Shown here: piece by piece, positions 47,815-58,748 of the stretch
How the letters are laid out: every line of letters begins with the position of its first letter
Position numbering within the stretch: the stretch's first letter is position 1
Source: Bradysia coprophila
Lineage: Eukaryota > Arthropoda > Insecta > Diptera > Sciaridae
Direction: 5' to 3'
Assembly (NCBI RefSeq): GCF_014529535.1
Contig: NC_050736.1
Span: 1,116,001-1,180,000, forward strand
DNA length: 64,000 nt
Notes under the pieces: generated by a model
What the model was told of the DNA's origin: nothing
Seen by the model: the letters and a program-made list of their open reading frames with translations, nothing else
Database searches by the model: none
Position numbers and translations under genes: made by a program

Positions 47815-49265
47815 AAAAACGAGCCATCAGAACAGTCGGAGCGTTTGCTGCGACTGAGCCCCGTACGAACCCGTATATCTATTGCGTACGTGACCCTAGT
47901 GTGTCTGTCACCCTACTTTGACCGTAGACCTATTGCACCCGTAAACGTAGTTGAAGTCAAATTATTATGAAATGTGTACATCTTAGAAATTGCGCATAGC
48001 GCAGTTACGAAGCCCCGTACGACGTTCCTTTCAAATGTTACACAAATTTCAAGTTGACCTAAAATTTTAATTTATTGAGAGGCCTAAGGCCAAGTTACGG
48101 CCTTAGTCCAACGACCCAAATTTATTTTTTTTCCAACAGTATTCTATTCGGCCTTCGATTACCTTCCAAATGAAACAAAAATTAGGAAAATCGGATGAAA
48201 TTTACTCGAGTTATATGCAAAATACACTTAGGGCCGAGTAGCGGGCTTAGTCCAACGACCCGAATTTTGATTTTTTTCAACAACATTCTATTCGGTGTTC
48301 AATTACCTTTCATATAAGACAAAAACTAGCAAAATTGGATGAGATTTAATCGATTTATATGCAAAATACACTTAAGGCCGAGGAGCGGCCTCAGTCCAAG
48401 GACCCAAATTTCAAACATTTTTCTCACCACATTCTATTCGGTATTCAATAACCTTTCATATAAGACAAAAACTAGCAAAATTGGATGATATATAGTTATA
48501 TAGTTATTTGAATTTGCAGGCATTTCAGCTTTAAGCTGCTTCAATTTGTAGGCATTTCAGCTTTAAGCTATTTCAATTTGTAGGCATTATTAACCTATTA
48601 GCCTCGTGCTGAAGGTGGTAATAGGTTGGTCTTCATCGTTGTTCGTTTAGTTCGTTGCTAAAGCGCAACGTTAAAAAGACCAGAAAGAAGCTTTATAGCT
48701 ATCTGATGTGAATGCCACATTATATTCGGGCTTCGATTACCTTTCAAATGAAACAAAAATTACGAAAAAAGGATGAAATTTACTCGAGTTATATGCAAAA
48801 TACACTTAGGGCCGAGTAGCCTTTCACTTCTAGGGCCCTAACTCACGGTCCATTCACCCGATTTTAATAAACTTTTTTTTCCTGGATCGGTATCGACAAT
48901 ACCTATCTTTTGCCGTTTCATTTGCATTTCCATCGTTTTTTTTTTGCCGTAAATATCCCCAAAAGACCTTAAAGCACTTAGGCGGCCCTAACTCACGAAG
49001 GGCCGACCCAAATATGCCCATCTTCGAACTTAGCCTCACTATTTTGACTATCTACTACTACTAAAATTTTTGAAATCGGATTTGATTTACTCAAGATATC
49101 GACGTGACGGACAGACAGACGGACAGACGGACAGTCAAAATTTTTATTGCGGATTCGTTATCTATGAACATAGGCAAACACTTTGCCCTTACCGTCTGCT
49201 TCGAATTCCATCAATTACACACCTAATCCTATAAGCCCCTTTGTACTTCGTACGGGGCTAAAAAT
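47815..49265 (-). mobile_element. Helentron-like non-autonomous element, copy 2
   Basis: On the minus strand it starts at TTTTTAGCCCCGTACGAAGT (49265) and ends at the CAAACGCTCCGACTGTTCTG block near 47826, exactly as copy 1 at 15294-16812 does. A GTCC/GTCT microsatellite is at about 49104-49134. The tandem units are present but fewer, and a stretch at about 48490-48710 with its own tandem repeat (TAGGCATTTCAGCTTTAAGC) is absent from copy 1, so it is probably a later insertion. Confidence 0.7.
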
Positions 49266-49524
49266 ACATTTCCATGAATAATGTTAAGGCTAAATACTAT
49301 TTAGTAAATAGCCTCAATACAACGTACAACGTAGGCTTTTTAGTTAAGGCGGATACACATTTGGCTTTACTTTCGTCGTATTCCCAACAATTGAGAACAA
49401 TTGACATAAGAATCGACAAAATACTGAATATTCGGAATTCTGCGATTCTGCATATTTCGCATGAAATGAGAATACGATTTTCGCTCTTTCGTTAAATATT
49501 GCGAAATATCGCATTCTCAACTGA

Positions 49525-50535
49525 CACGGAAAATTCGTGGATTTCGTTAAAGGCTGTGTAACTTATAATGTGGCTGCAAGACTTATAAAAATATAGCTAC
49601 TGAACGCATATCCTATTAATGTTGGTTATTTACCTGCAATGTGAGTTACACAACTATATTATAGATTACAGAGCTACATTATGCACCGAGAACACATTTT
49701 ATAGCTAGGATTTGCATATTGTGGTTGTGTACTCTATATCATAGCTGTGTAACGCATATTTGACGTATGAAAAATATAGCTGTGTGCTGCATATAAGAAA
49801 ATGTATGGGACCATGCATTCAAGTTGTGATTCGTACTGACGCTTGGTCGGACTCAATGTTAACAGATAAAGAAAAATCGTAAAATAGCTTGGCTGATTTT
49901 AATAAAGCTTGATTGTCAGGTTATAGAAATACCTCTTCAATAGTCAAAATCCGTGGAAACACAGACGAATGAAAGTATCAGAAATTTCAATACATTAGAA
50001 ACGAATTAAGCCAAGTATCTGCTCCCAAATGTCAAACTAGGCATTTCACAGAAAACAATTGAATAGGCGATTCGTCACGCAGGCAGTCTCAATTCACTTT
50101 CTTTCAGAACCTGAAACAATGCAATGACAACTCACCAAAGTAAAAGTGCTAAATATGAAAACTACAGACTTGAATTCGGCTGTGTGCCGTATAATATAGC
50201 TGCAGAATTTATATTGCGGTAGCAACGCTTCGAAATAAGAACGTATTAAAGCACAAGCAAAATTAGCACAACAGCAGCAAAGGTGACGGTCGGATTGTCA
50301 GGTTAAGCATCAATGGGCGCGGTTAGTACTTGGATGGGTGACCGCAAAATTCATGAAAGTTTAGGAAAAAATTTTATTTCTCGAGACAGATTCGAAATGC
50401 GTCTCACAGCTATAATATAAGTTACACAGCTATTTTAACTACAGTCTTCGCAATATGCATTACACAGCTATATGCCAAAAAATGGGGGTGCTAAGTCCAC
50501 TTATAGATATCACACGCATATTGGGATTTTCCGTG
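49525..50535 (+). mobile_element. Element with 5S-rRNA-derived core, copy 1
   Basis: The ends are CACGGAAAAT and its complement. The interior is rich in degenerate TATAGCTGTGTAA-type motifs in both orientations. It contains a 5S-rRNA-like block at 50287-50345. A second copy, inverted and shorter, lies at 54455-55043. No protein is encoded and no target duplication is evident. Confidence 0.75.
50287..50345 (+). other. 5S-rRNA-like block (possible type 1 pol III promoter)
   Basis: The segment GGCGCGGTTAGTACTTGGAT, then GGGTGACCGC, matches nucleotides ~70-100 of insect 5S rRNA almost exactly. The upstream part (GGTTAAGCAT near 50301) matches the A-box region. These are the A box, intermediate element and C box, which bind TFIIIA in real 5S genes. 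The 5' third of 5S rRNA is missing, so it is not a functional rRNA gene. Confidence 0.8.
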
Positions 50536-50654
50536 GACACTAGATGGTAATGTGTATCCGCCTTTAAGCAAAAACTTGTTTTGTAGCAAATCAACGCACT
50601 TCAAGCATGAGGGGTCCTCTAATTAAAGTACTGAAACTGGACAGTGTCTCGATT

Positions 50655-50819
50655 AGAGCGAGAAAACCGAAGACTAGCTATTATAACTTGCCTTGGGGTA
50701 CTTGTCAAAGTATTTGCTTCTCTTTCAACGTGGTATGTTGAGAGCGCGAGGACAGAAGACCAGTTTATTTTAACTTGCCTTGGGGTACTTGTCAAAATAT
50801 CTTCTTCTCTTTCATCATA
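50655..50819. repeat. Two-copy tandem repeat, 86-bp unit
   Basis: Units at 50655-50740 and 50741-50819 share CTTGCCTTGGGGTACTTGTC and CTTCTCTTTCA. The upstream flank (near 50590-50615) carries CGCACTTCAAGCATGAG, which also occurs at 63542-63558. Confidence 0.75.
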
Positions 50820-50872
50820 GGTGAACACACACAACGAACGTTAGATTCTCGTTCATCGATATTTTGTTTTAT

Positions 50873-51169
50873 TTATTGAGCGGAACTGTCAGATAAATCT
50901 AGAATGCCTGCAATCAGTCGCACTAATTTTGAAATATCGTTGAAGTGAAAACGCAATTTGAGTAGTTTTTCGGAACTGTAAGCAGCTCTAGCTTGATCGA
51001 AAGTAATTCGAATATTTTGCTCTAACTTTTTTGTAATTGTGTGTCTGAAAATTGAAAAAAATTCCTTGTCATCAATAGCTCTCTTCTCGCCAAATGTGAT
51101 CGGAAAGTAACAAGAGATTCGTCGCTTAATCCAATAGTGAGAGGAATCAAAAGTGTACGAAAACATCAA
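50873..51169 (-). CDS. Hypothetical 98-aa protein or terminal exon
   Basis: The frame has a fairly protein-like composition (HWY, Arg/Lys/Glu balanced; ITFDQARAAYSSEKLLKLRF) and its stop codon overlaps AATAAATAAA, which could be its polyadenylation signal. A possible internal acceptor (TTTTCAG) means it could be a last exon instead. I do not recognise a family, and no upstream exon was found. It lies tail-to-tail from a repeat and head-to-head with the F-box gene, 340 bp away. Confidence 0.3.
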   Translation of the reverse strand: MMFSYTFDSSHYWIKRRISCYFPITFGEKRAIDDKEFFSIFRHTITKKLEQNIRITFDQARAAYSSEKLLKLRFHFNDISKLVRLIAGILDLSDSSAQ

Positions 51170-51509
51170 ACCAACCTTTGAAGGTAATTTAATGGCAAAT
51201 TGCCAATTGCCAATGGGTCTGTCGGAAAGTCACTCAAAAATTAATTTCTTTCAATAATTTCACAATCAATTAAAATATGTCTGAATTGATCTACATTGTT
51301 CTTCAAATCTCAAGCGTTCTCACGGAACTATTCATGTTTTTCTGTAATCTTCAATTTCAGTTGCTCTTCCAGACATTATCGACTGTCGATCCACATCTCC
51401 TTTGCTCGTGCAAATTATTTTTGTGGTAAATCTCATAAAGAAACTTCAGTAAACAACTGAATTCCCATGACTTACAATTCATTTAGATCGCATAGAAAGT
51501 CACGCCGAT

Positions 51510-53057
51510 ATGTCAGGAAGCAAGCCACCAACAAAACAAATGCGTTACAATCTCCGCAGCCTATCACGTACAAATGCTGTTGTTGCATCGCCAGAACCAA
51601 AACGAAAGCGACCAACATCGAACATTCACGAATTGATGGATCTGAATGACCATTGTTTGTTAAAAATATTCGAGTTCTTGGATCCAAATCTGGTCGACGT
51701 CGTTCGAGTCAACAAACGTCTATATTCCTTGGTCAATTATTACATGAACTTCAAATACAATCTTCAGTTCAATGAGAATTTCGAATTCGCAACGGAAAAT
51801 GGCAGCCCAGTCAGTTTGGATGTAGCTCGAACATTCCTCAGTGTTTTTGGCCACAAAATGAAAATTTTGAAGCTTTCCAGCGGTTCGTTCATTCTACCAT
51901 CTCCTCGCACTGATATTGGTCTTATTTTGCCGATGATTCAACAATTCTGCAATTTGCAGGAATTGACGATCAAAGACTTCGGAATGTGCGGACTTCTGCA
52001 GAGTTTTTTCACACAACTTGATTCGCTGACACTCGATAACTGCTCTGTTAGCCGTGAATGGTGCAAAATGAAGCAATTAAAGACATTGAAGCTTATCCAC
52101 TTCATTGTACGTCGATGGCCTATGGAATATTGCTCGAGAGAGGCTTATTACGAATTCGGGCTCAAACCAGGTCCGATTAAAATTCCGGTTGCAAATTTCG
52201 GTGGTTTGAAAGAGTTGCAAATCTCGGACACAAACTTGGAGAATCCTGCAGTGGTCCAACTCATCGAATTGAATCCCTCACTGGAAAAGTTGTCAGTTAC
52301 GAAGAATGTCGCGGTCTCAACCTTTGTGTTTACTGCAGTTCAACGGCTGAAAAACTTGGTAGAATTCGAGTTCAAAAAACCGCTCCGAAAAAATTCACAG
52401 TCGAATACTGCATATCATATGGTCTCATTGTTCTCACTGAAGAAGTTGAAAACACTTAAACTCTTTCACAACATACCCACAAAGCAGCTAATGGAAGGCT
52501 TTGTCAAGAACGGGATTGCCCTCGAGCACTTGGAATTGGGTGGCAATAATTTCGATGATCAATCGGCTGAGAGCATTGTCAAAATGTCTTCGATAAAAGT
52601 TCTTAAGCTGAATGACATGTTTGGATTGAATGAGGAACAACTTTTGATCATTGTGAAAGGACTGGAAGGTCTTGAAGAGCTGCATGTGAAGACAGAGGCG
52701 AACGTCACCCAAGCAGCGCTGTTGGGAATTGTACGTGAAGCACATCATTTGCACCAACTAAAAATTGATGGACTCATCACACCACTCGACGTTGAAACAT
52801 ACCAGTCAATGATAACGGCCATTCAGAATAGAATCGAACGTATCGGACTTCGAATAATAGTTTTCGGAAGTGGGGAGAATTCATTCACGCAAAATGTGGT
52901 GCTGGACGAAGGAAACGAAGAATGGCTTTCAATTGAAGAGCTTGATCGGACCAGCAACCACTTGTTCGAAGTTTTGGAATCAAAGGTATCGCTGAATCCG
53001 CCGGTATCGCGATATTATGACAGCGACAGCGACAGTGATAGTGATTATGACGACTAA
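51510..53057 (+). CDS. F-box/LRR protein, intronless, 515 aa
   Basis: After a basic N-terminus (KPPTKQMRYNLRSLSR) there is an F-box at about residues 39-80 (LMDLNDHCLLKIFEFLD, then VRVNKRLYSLVNYYM). About ten irregular leucine-rich repeats follow (LKELQISDTNLENPAVV, LEHLELGGNNFDDQSAE), and the tail is Ser/Asp-rich (YYDSDSDSDSDYDD). F-box proteins of this FBXL type are substrate receptors of SCF (SKP1-CUL1) ubiquitin ligases; the substrate here is unknown. FBXL-like proteins of this layout are often expanded in nematoceran flies, so a lineage-specific duplicate is possible. ATTAAA at 53174 and AATAAA at 53211 may end the transcript. Confidence 0.88.
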   Translation: MSGSKPPTKQMRYNLRSLSRTNAVVASPEPKRKRPTSNIHELMDLNDHCLLKIFEFLDPNLVDVVRVNKRLYSLVNYYMNFKYNLQFNENFEFATENGSPVSLDVARTFLSVFGHKMKILKLSSGSFILPSPRTDIGLILPMIQQFCNLQELTIKDFGMCGLLQSFFTQLDSLTLDNCSVSREWCKMKQLKTLKLIHFIVRRWPMEYCSREAYYEFGLKPGPIKIPVANFGGLKELQISDTNLENPAVVQLIELNPSLEKLSVTKNVAVSTFVFTAVQRLKNLVEFEFKKPLRKNSQSNTAYHMVSLFSLKKLKTLKLFHNIPTKQLMEGFVKNGIALEHLELGGNNFDDQSAESIVKMSSIKVLKLNDMFGLNEEQLLIIVKGLEGLEELHVKTEANVTQAALLGIVREAHHLHQLKIDGLITPLDVETYQSMITAIQNRIERIGLRIIVFGSGENSFTQNVVLDEGNEEWLSIEELDRTSNHLFEVLESKVSLNPPVSRYYDSDSDSDSDYDD

Positions 53058-53744
53058 TATTGAATCTTTCCGAAAATTTAGTTCGTCGGTTATCAATTTT
53101 GTATGAATCGTTCTATGCAAATGTGTTTAGATTTAATTTTGATCCAATACAAAATGTTTTCATGAAACATGGGCATTAAAAGCGAGTTAACAGTCACTAG
53201 CAGTGACTAGGAATAAAAATGGTTGGAATTTACATTTCGCGTTTTTATTTCATTTTTCTTTACCTCATTTCAATGTTTGATGAATTAAAATAAGATTCTA
53301 AATCAATGTTATCGAAAGAATAGCATCTTATTGTATGCAAAAGAAACATCCATTTCATAGTCTACATACTGAAATTGACTGAAGGAACATTCATCGCCAT
53401 TGTATTACGTAAACGTGAGTATTGATTTTGTATCCTAACGGTAAAACATGATGCGAACATAACTGCTGCTCTCATGATGAACTTGCACGAACACACAGTT
53501 ATGTGTTCAATACCTACCGATTCGAATCAATGTTCCAAACATCAGCAATTCTTACGACGTAAAATTTGTTAAAACTGCCGGTGCAAGCATTATAAACAAG
53601 CGAGCTGCGGTAATTCGGTAAAATTCCATTTCTTTTTGAAATTTTTTAGTTTATGTTTCTGAAACAATCATTTGTGCTTTACTACTTTCCATAGAGTTAC
53701 ACTCTCTTTTATTGTAATCGACCAATGGACCAATGGTACAAAAC

Positions 53745-53795
53745 GCATAGCGTTGAAGCAGACGACATTAACTCTGAGTTAATAAATAAAAGAGA
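53745..53795. repeat. 51-bp direct repeat, left copy
   Basis: It is identical to 55290-55340 (GCATAGCGTTGAAGCAGACG ... AATAAATAAAAGAGA). The 1.5 kb between includes the second 5S-derived element. Confidence 0.85.
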
Positions 53796-54450
53796 CAAAT
53801 GGTCCCAATAATTTTCTGTTTATGTCCAAAATTTCCATCGAACGATGGTAAAATGTTTTCATTGTAAACTTTCGAACACAAGTTCATTTGAAAGTTTTAC
53901 TGCTGGCTTAGGAAGGTATTAGTGGAAACAACTGATTATGGATAGATCACGCTAGCATCAGACCGCCACTGAGGCCTGAGGTCGAAACAGCTCTGTTTTT
54001 TCGTTAAATTCACTCAACCTGAACCATGAGTGGGTGAGGAAGAGCAAAAGTTCTGTTTAAAGTTTTGTTTAAAGTTTTGTTTATATCAGAATTTAGCTCC
54101 TTATTTATATTTGTAGTGAAAATCGGTATCGCTCAATTTTTCCAAAATCAATTTATTTTTGCCAAATTAATTTCGACATCAAATAGATGCCATCATCAGT
54201 GGCTGAAAACATTAATTTCATGAGGACCTAGTCATAATGCATCGTATAGCAACACACATACCACGAATGTTTATGTAATAAATTCAGACGCGTGCTTCGT
54301 CATATGTGACTCCAATGCTAAACTAAAATACATAATTTCACATAAGAATAACAACTTAGCAAACTAATCACCGGTCAGCTAACTACAAACTTAAACATTG
54401 GTGGTCACAAACATCAAAAATCTTTAAATTAATCAACGAAAAAAGTCTGT
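53796..54450. other. Mosaic repeat region
   Basis: A segment at 54083-54165 recurs inverted at about 55139-55205 (TTGGAAAAATTGAGCGATAC). Nearby, read on the minus strand, CACTGATGATGGCATCTATT followed by TGATGTCGAAA resembles 3' regions of some retroelements. No coding region is supported. Confidence 0.45.
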
Positions 54451-54454
54451 CACA

Positions 54455-55043
54455 CACGGAAAATCCCAATATACATGTGAGATCTATAAGTGGACTTAGC
54501 ACCCCCATTTTTTGGCATATAGCTGTGGAATGCATATTGCGAAGACTGTAGTTAAAATAGCTGTGTAACTTATATTATAGCTGTGAGCCGCATTTCAAAT
54601 CCATCACGAGAAATAAAAAAAAATTTCCCTAAACTTTCACCCATCCAAGTACTAACCGCGCCGATTGATGCTTAACCCGAGAATCCGACCGTCACCTATG
54701 CTGCTGTTGTGCTAACTTTGCTTGTGCTTTAACACGTTCTTATTTCGAAGCGTTGCTACTACAATATAAATTCTGCAGCTATATTATGCGGCACACAGCC
54801 TAATTCAAGTGTGTAGTTTTTATATTTAGCATTTTTAGTTTGGTGAGTTGTCACTTGGAGAATTGTTGTAGGTTCTGAAAGAAAGTGAATTGATACTGCG
54901 TGAAGAATCGCCGATTCAATTATTTTCTGTGACGATTTTGATTTTTATGAGCAACATTTTTATAAGTCTTGCAGCTATATTATGAAAACTACAGCTATAT
55001 TATACGTTCCACAGCCTTTATCGAAATCCACGAATTTTCCGTG
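54455..55043 (-). mobile_element. Element with 5S-rRNA-derived core, copy 2
   Basis: Ends are CACGGAAAAT and its complement. The 5S-like block reads on the minus strand at 54696-54639 and keeps GGCGCGGTTAGTACTTGGAT and GGTTAAGCATCAAT. It is shorter than copy 1 (589 versus 1011 bp), mainly in the distal part beyond the GCACACAGC segment. Confidence 0.75.
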
Positions 55044-55289
55044 CAACAGACATTCAACTAGACTGAGCGTAACTAACAAATCATAAGAAACACAAATTCG
55101 TGTAACAATCGTAACAATGCAACAGCACACAGTGCAAATTGGAAAAATTGAGCGATACCAATTTTTACTACAAATATCGATTTACAATTACTCCTTATTT
55201 ATAGGCATTTCAGATGGGGATATTTTCAGTGATTCCAAACGTCCTGTTAAAGGACGAAACGATTGCGATGTAAGTGATCGTGCATACAT

Positions 55290-55340
55290 GCATAGCGTTG
55301 AAGCAGACGACATTAACTCTGAGTTAATAAATAAAAGAGA
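55290..55340. repeat. 51-bp direct repeat, right copy
   Basis: Identical to 53745-53795. It lies within a 121-codon frame (55117-55482) whose first part is also repeat sequence (see 54083-54165), so that frame is not annotated as a gene. Confidence 0.85.
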
Positions 55341-55489
55341 GTCTAACTCTATGCTAGTTTCATTATCAATCGATAGATTTCAGATCAAAAAGAGCCGAGA
55401 TCCAATTTTAATTGATAATTGCGCAGTTGCCAAAAATATATTTTCTCGGTTGAAATTATTTTCGCATTTTTTTTTATTATAATAAATTT

Positions 55490-57350
55490 CTCGAGCATTA
55501 CAAAATAATAATTAATAATGAATTTCGATACAACTATTATTCGTACATGATCAATGTAGGTGTTTATGGCCAAAAGAAAATATATTCTTAGACCATAACA
55601 CGGTAGCAAGTAAAAGACGAAATATTAAAATGGAATTAGTATCTTTTCCAGGTAAAATAAAGTTTTGTACCTTCAGAATAATGAATGACTAATTATAGTG
55701 TGGTAACCGGCGAAGATTGCGAATTCACTTTATGTTTCTCAAAAAAGTGTTCTGGGGGCAAATAAAAAAAAAACTTTTATTCCGAACATCATTTTTCGTG
55801 CATTTTGCATGGATTTTCCACAAAGTGTGTACTTGCCTTAATTCACGCTATAAGTGCGGTCGAAATTCAAAATCTTTCTCACGCAAGTCCTTCTAACGCA
55901 GCGTCATTTTCATACAAGGAAGCATTTAAATGTATTTTTCGGTTCACTTTTCAAAATTCAAAATTCGTTGCTCAATCCTACAGTAATAGAAATCAAAAGG
56001 GGATTCCACCAATAAACTGTAGAGAATTCGCTTTCTATGTAACACTTACTGGTAGATATTCTAATAGTCCGTTTCCAATTCGCAACGTTAAAAATATTCA
56101 AAGTAATATATCAAGAATTTCAAACAATTTTGTCCACGATTTCACTCAATAATTTTACAATCAGATGAAAATTGACAGAATCACAAGAGCTCTGCATGCA
56201 TGCCTGAATTACATCAGTTTTTGCATAACTGATTAACAGCGCCATCTACAAATTTAGACTTATTTTTATATTGTTGTAGGGTCAAACAAGGACCTGAGAA
56301 TTTAAATCAGTTCAGGTTAATGAAATCGGTCAAGAATTGGATTTTATATAGTCATTTTAAGTTTTCAGCATCATCGGCTCTACACGCCAAACTATGGCGT
56401 CGGCAGTTTGCGAACAAGGGGCGCTGAATTCCTTATCCCTCAGCGACGTCACTTTTTTGAAAACTCACACTCGAAATCAACCGAATTGCTTGCAATGCAA
56501 TACACATTGGCGCATGTTTTTTGGCTTCAACACAAACCATCGCCACTCTTGAAGGATTTTGTTTTTGTATCATTTTGGACCGAACACTTCGTTTGAAGTC
56601 GCCCGGTCATCCAATTCGAAACCGATCAATTTGCGTGCAATACTCATCAGCACTTGGCTCAACGCTTAATAAATATTTTTGTTTACAAAAATTGTCATTG
56701 TCATTGCTGATGTAGTTCTTAAAACCATTTGAATAAAAAATGAATAAGTCGAATAAAATTACCAATTTTCTGTCGATGACGACGACAAATAGATGAATCA
56801 ATCGACAGTTGTTTTGAATATAAAATTTACCTATAAAGGCAGCTAACCTGCTGTCAACTTTGTCAGTTAATAAACGGAAGGTCAGTAAGAAGTTCATTGA
56901 TCATATATCTGTGAAGAGTTAACTCCACCAACATTTTTTTTTTGGCAGTTGTTGTGATTTGTGATTGATTAGTAATAAACCTGGAAGATATTCTATCGGT
57001 AACATTTATTTTAAATTTCGATACCAACATTCTCAAAAAATTACGTAGGATATCCGTAATATTCTCAGAGAGTCACGAAGATACTTGAGTTGAGTTCGTA
57101 AAATGACATGGTTTGTTAGTACGTGGACGCGTCGCGACGTTTCACTATAGAAGTTTCTTGATATATTCTGGTCGTCTCGTATTTTATGCGACCTACAAAA
57201 CACGAGATCCTCGTAATATCTATACGTAATTAATGCCAAAGCAAACCTCCCCTTTGCTGGTCATCTCAATATTTTGTGATTTTGTGAAAAAACAAGGTAA
57301 CCAGCAAACGATATCTGTTGTGGCATTTCATATCGATATTCCAATGATGT
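55490..57350. other. Intergenic DNA, no gene supported
   Basis: A 115-codon frame at 55805-56152 has no recognised family, signal peptide or splice context. The remainder is AT-rich with no organised repeat. Confidence 0.35.
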
Positions 57351-57360
57351 CGTATTTCTT

Positions 57361-57416
57361 AAGGCTGTAAACTTTGTAGGCGATCTGCGTGACCTCCCCA
57401 AAGTTTACAGCCTTTG
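57361..57416. mobile_element. 56-bp mini-MITE with 8-bp target duplication
   Basis: The ends are AAGGCTGTAAACTTTG and CAAAGTTTACAGCCTTTG. Flanks TATTTCTT (57353-57360) and TATTTCTT (57417-57424) are identical. Same family as 58406-58474. Confidence 0.8.
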
Positions 57417-57679
57417 TATTTCTTAGGTCGCACAAGATGACCAGTAGGATGTGAAATAAATGTTTTTGATGGACTAAATGAACTACTATATGCAATTCAG
57501 TGATGATATTTGTAACTTACGCCGCCTGAGTGCAATGTCGTATGAACGCACTAGTGCGATAAAGGATTTGCAAGGGGTTTTATCGCACTAGTGCGATAAA
57601 AGCCACATGCTACTGAAGTCACACTAAGATTATCTTCGGTATTTATTCGATTTTCTTCATTGCATAAAACGTTGTATGC

Positions 57680-57790
57680 AACACGAATCGTATGCTGGTA
57701 TATTATCACACACGATGTCTTGTCAACCTCGGCTTCGCCTCGGATTGGCATTCTGACATCTAGTGCGATAATATACCTTCATACGATTCT
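57680..57790. repeat. Hairpin element with CGAATCGTATG arms
   Basis: CGAATCGTATGCTGGTATAT at the left is mirrored by ATATACCTTCATACGATTC at the right; the loop contains CCTCGGCTTCGCC. Part of the same loop sequence occurs near 58585, so it belongs to a dispersed family. Confidence 0.65.
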
Positions 57791-58405
57791 TGTTACGTAA
57801 ATAACTATTACGTAGGTTTCTTACGGATAATCCACGTAATTTTTGAGAACATTGCTACCGATAGAACATTTCTTTAAAAAATCAGCTCATTTTTTTCTCT
57901 GTGCAAACTTCTGGCACATATTGTAATAACCACATATATTTCGTCTAACCAAAGAAAATTAAAATTTTTAATTTCGGTCTACATAATATTTAAGGCAATT
58001 TCCACGCTGAGTGAGAACTTACAAAAATACATTCGTAGCACATTTTTGTTTGTTACCAGTATTTTACAGATATTTGTATCGGATTTTTGGTTGCTACCGG
58101 TATTTGGTGTCATCAATCCTTTGTTTTTAATGTAAAATAACTTGATTAAAATGAAGTTTAGCCCTTCTTCTTATTTTTAAAGTAAGTTTGCCGGCAATGA
58201 CTGCATAAAACTTTTCTCACGTTAGAAATGTTTGGAACGAAGCTTGATTTGCAGATTTTTCATAATATTTATATTTTTTAATGTTAATATGAAGATTCAT
58301 CTTTATTTATCATTTAGAAACAGTTTTTAAATCATTTCCAATATCTTTATTTTGTCGTGAAAAAATACTCTGCACTAAAATGTCAATATGGAATCTGCCT
58401 TAAAT

Positions 58406-58474
58406 CAAGGCTGTATACTTTGAGGAGGAGGTCACGCAGACCGCCATTTTATTAGATAAAAGTATACAGCCTTG
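58406..58474. mobile_element. 69-bp mini-MITE with perfect 8-bp target duplication
   Basis: The ends are CAAGGCTGTATACTTT and its exact complement. Both sides carry CCTTAAAT (58398-58405 and 58475-58482). Perfect ends and duplication point to a recent insertion of a hAT-like element. Confidence 0.88.
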
Positions 58475-58748
58475 CCTTAAATGTGTATTATGAACTATAG
58501 ACATGAAATCACTTTGCTTCTCATTGTATTATTAAACAATAGCTATTTATATACCAAGGTAGGTATGAAGGTATTTTTTGCATTAGATCTTGAGGCGAAG
58601 CCGAGGTCGACAAGACGTCGTGTGCGAAAAGACACCAGCATAGCTGCCGTGGTAGATACAACGTTTTTCGCAATTTCGGGCAATTTCGGCCGCGTTGTAT
58701 TGAATGAAATCAATAAGTAAATGCTGTAATAAATGTGAATAATTAACT

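Noticed and set aside
50287..50345. Functional 5S rRNA gene
   Set aside because: Only about the last two-thirds of the internal promoter region matches; the 5' part and the 3' strand of helix I are absent, and the flanks are repeat sequence.
54150..54230. Penelope-like or other retroelement 3' end
   Set aside because: A GATGATGGC...GTCGAAA-type motif is present but there is no coding sequence or second copy with such ends to support it.
23832..55043. Functional link between the RNA polymerase III gene and the pol III-promoter repeats (5S-like and tRNA-like) in the same window
   Set aside because: Repeats of this sort are dispersed; closeness within 64 kb is most simply chance.
55117..55482. 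121-codon frame as a gene
   Set aside because: Its beginning is a repeat found inverted at 54083-54165 and its middle is the 51-bp duplicated segment.
55805..56152. 115-codon plus-strand frame as a gene
   Set aside because: No family, signal peptide or transcript signals recognised.
58481..58720. 79-codon plus-strand frame as a gene
   Set aside because: It overlaps sequence shared with the hairpin element at 57680-57790 (GCGAAGCCGAGG) and the right edge of a mini-MITE duplication.
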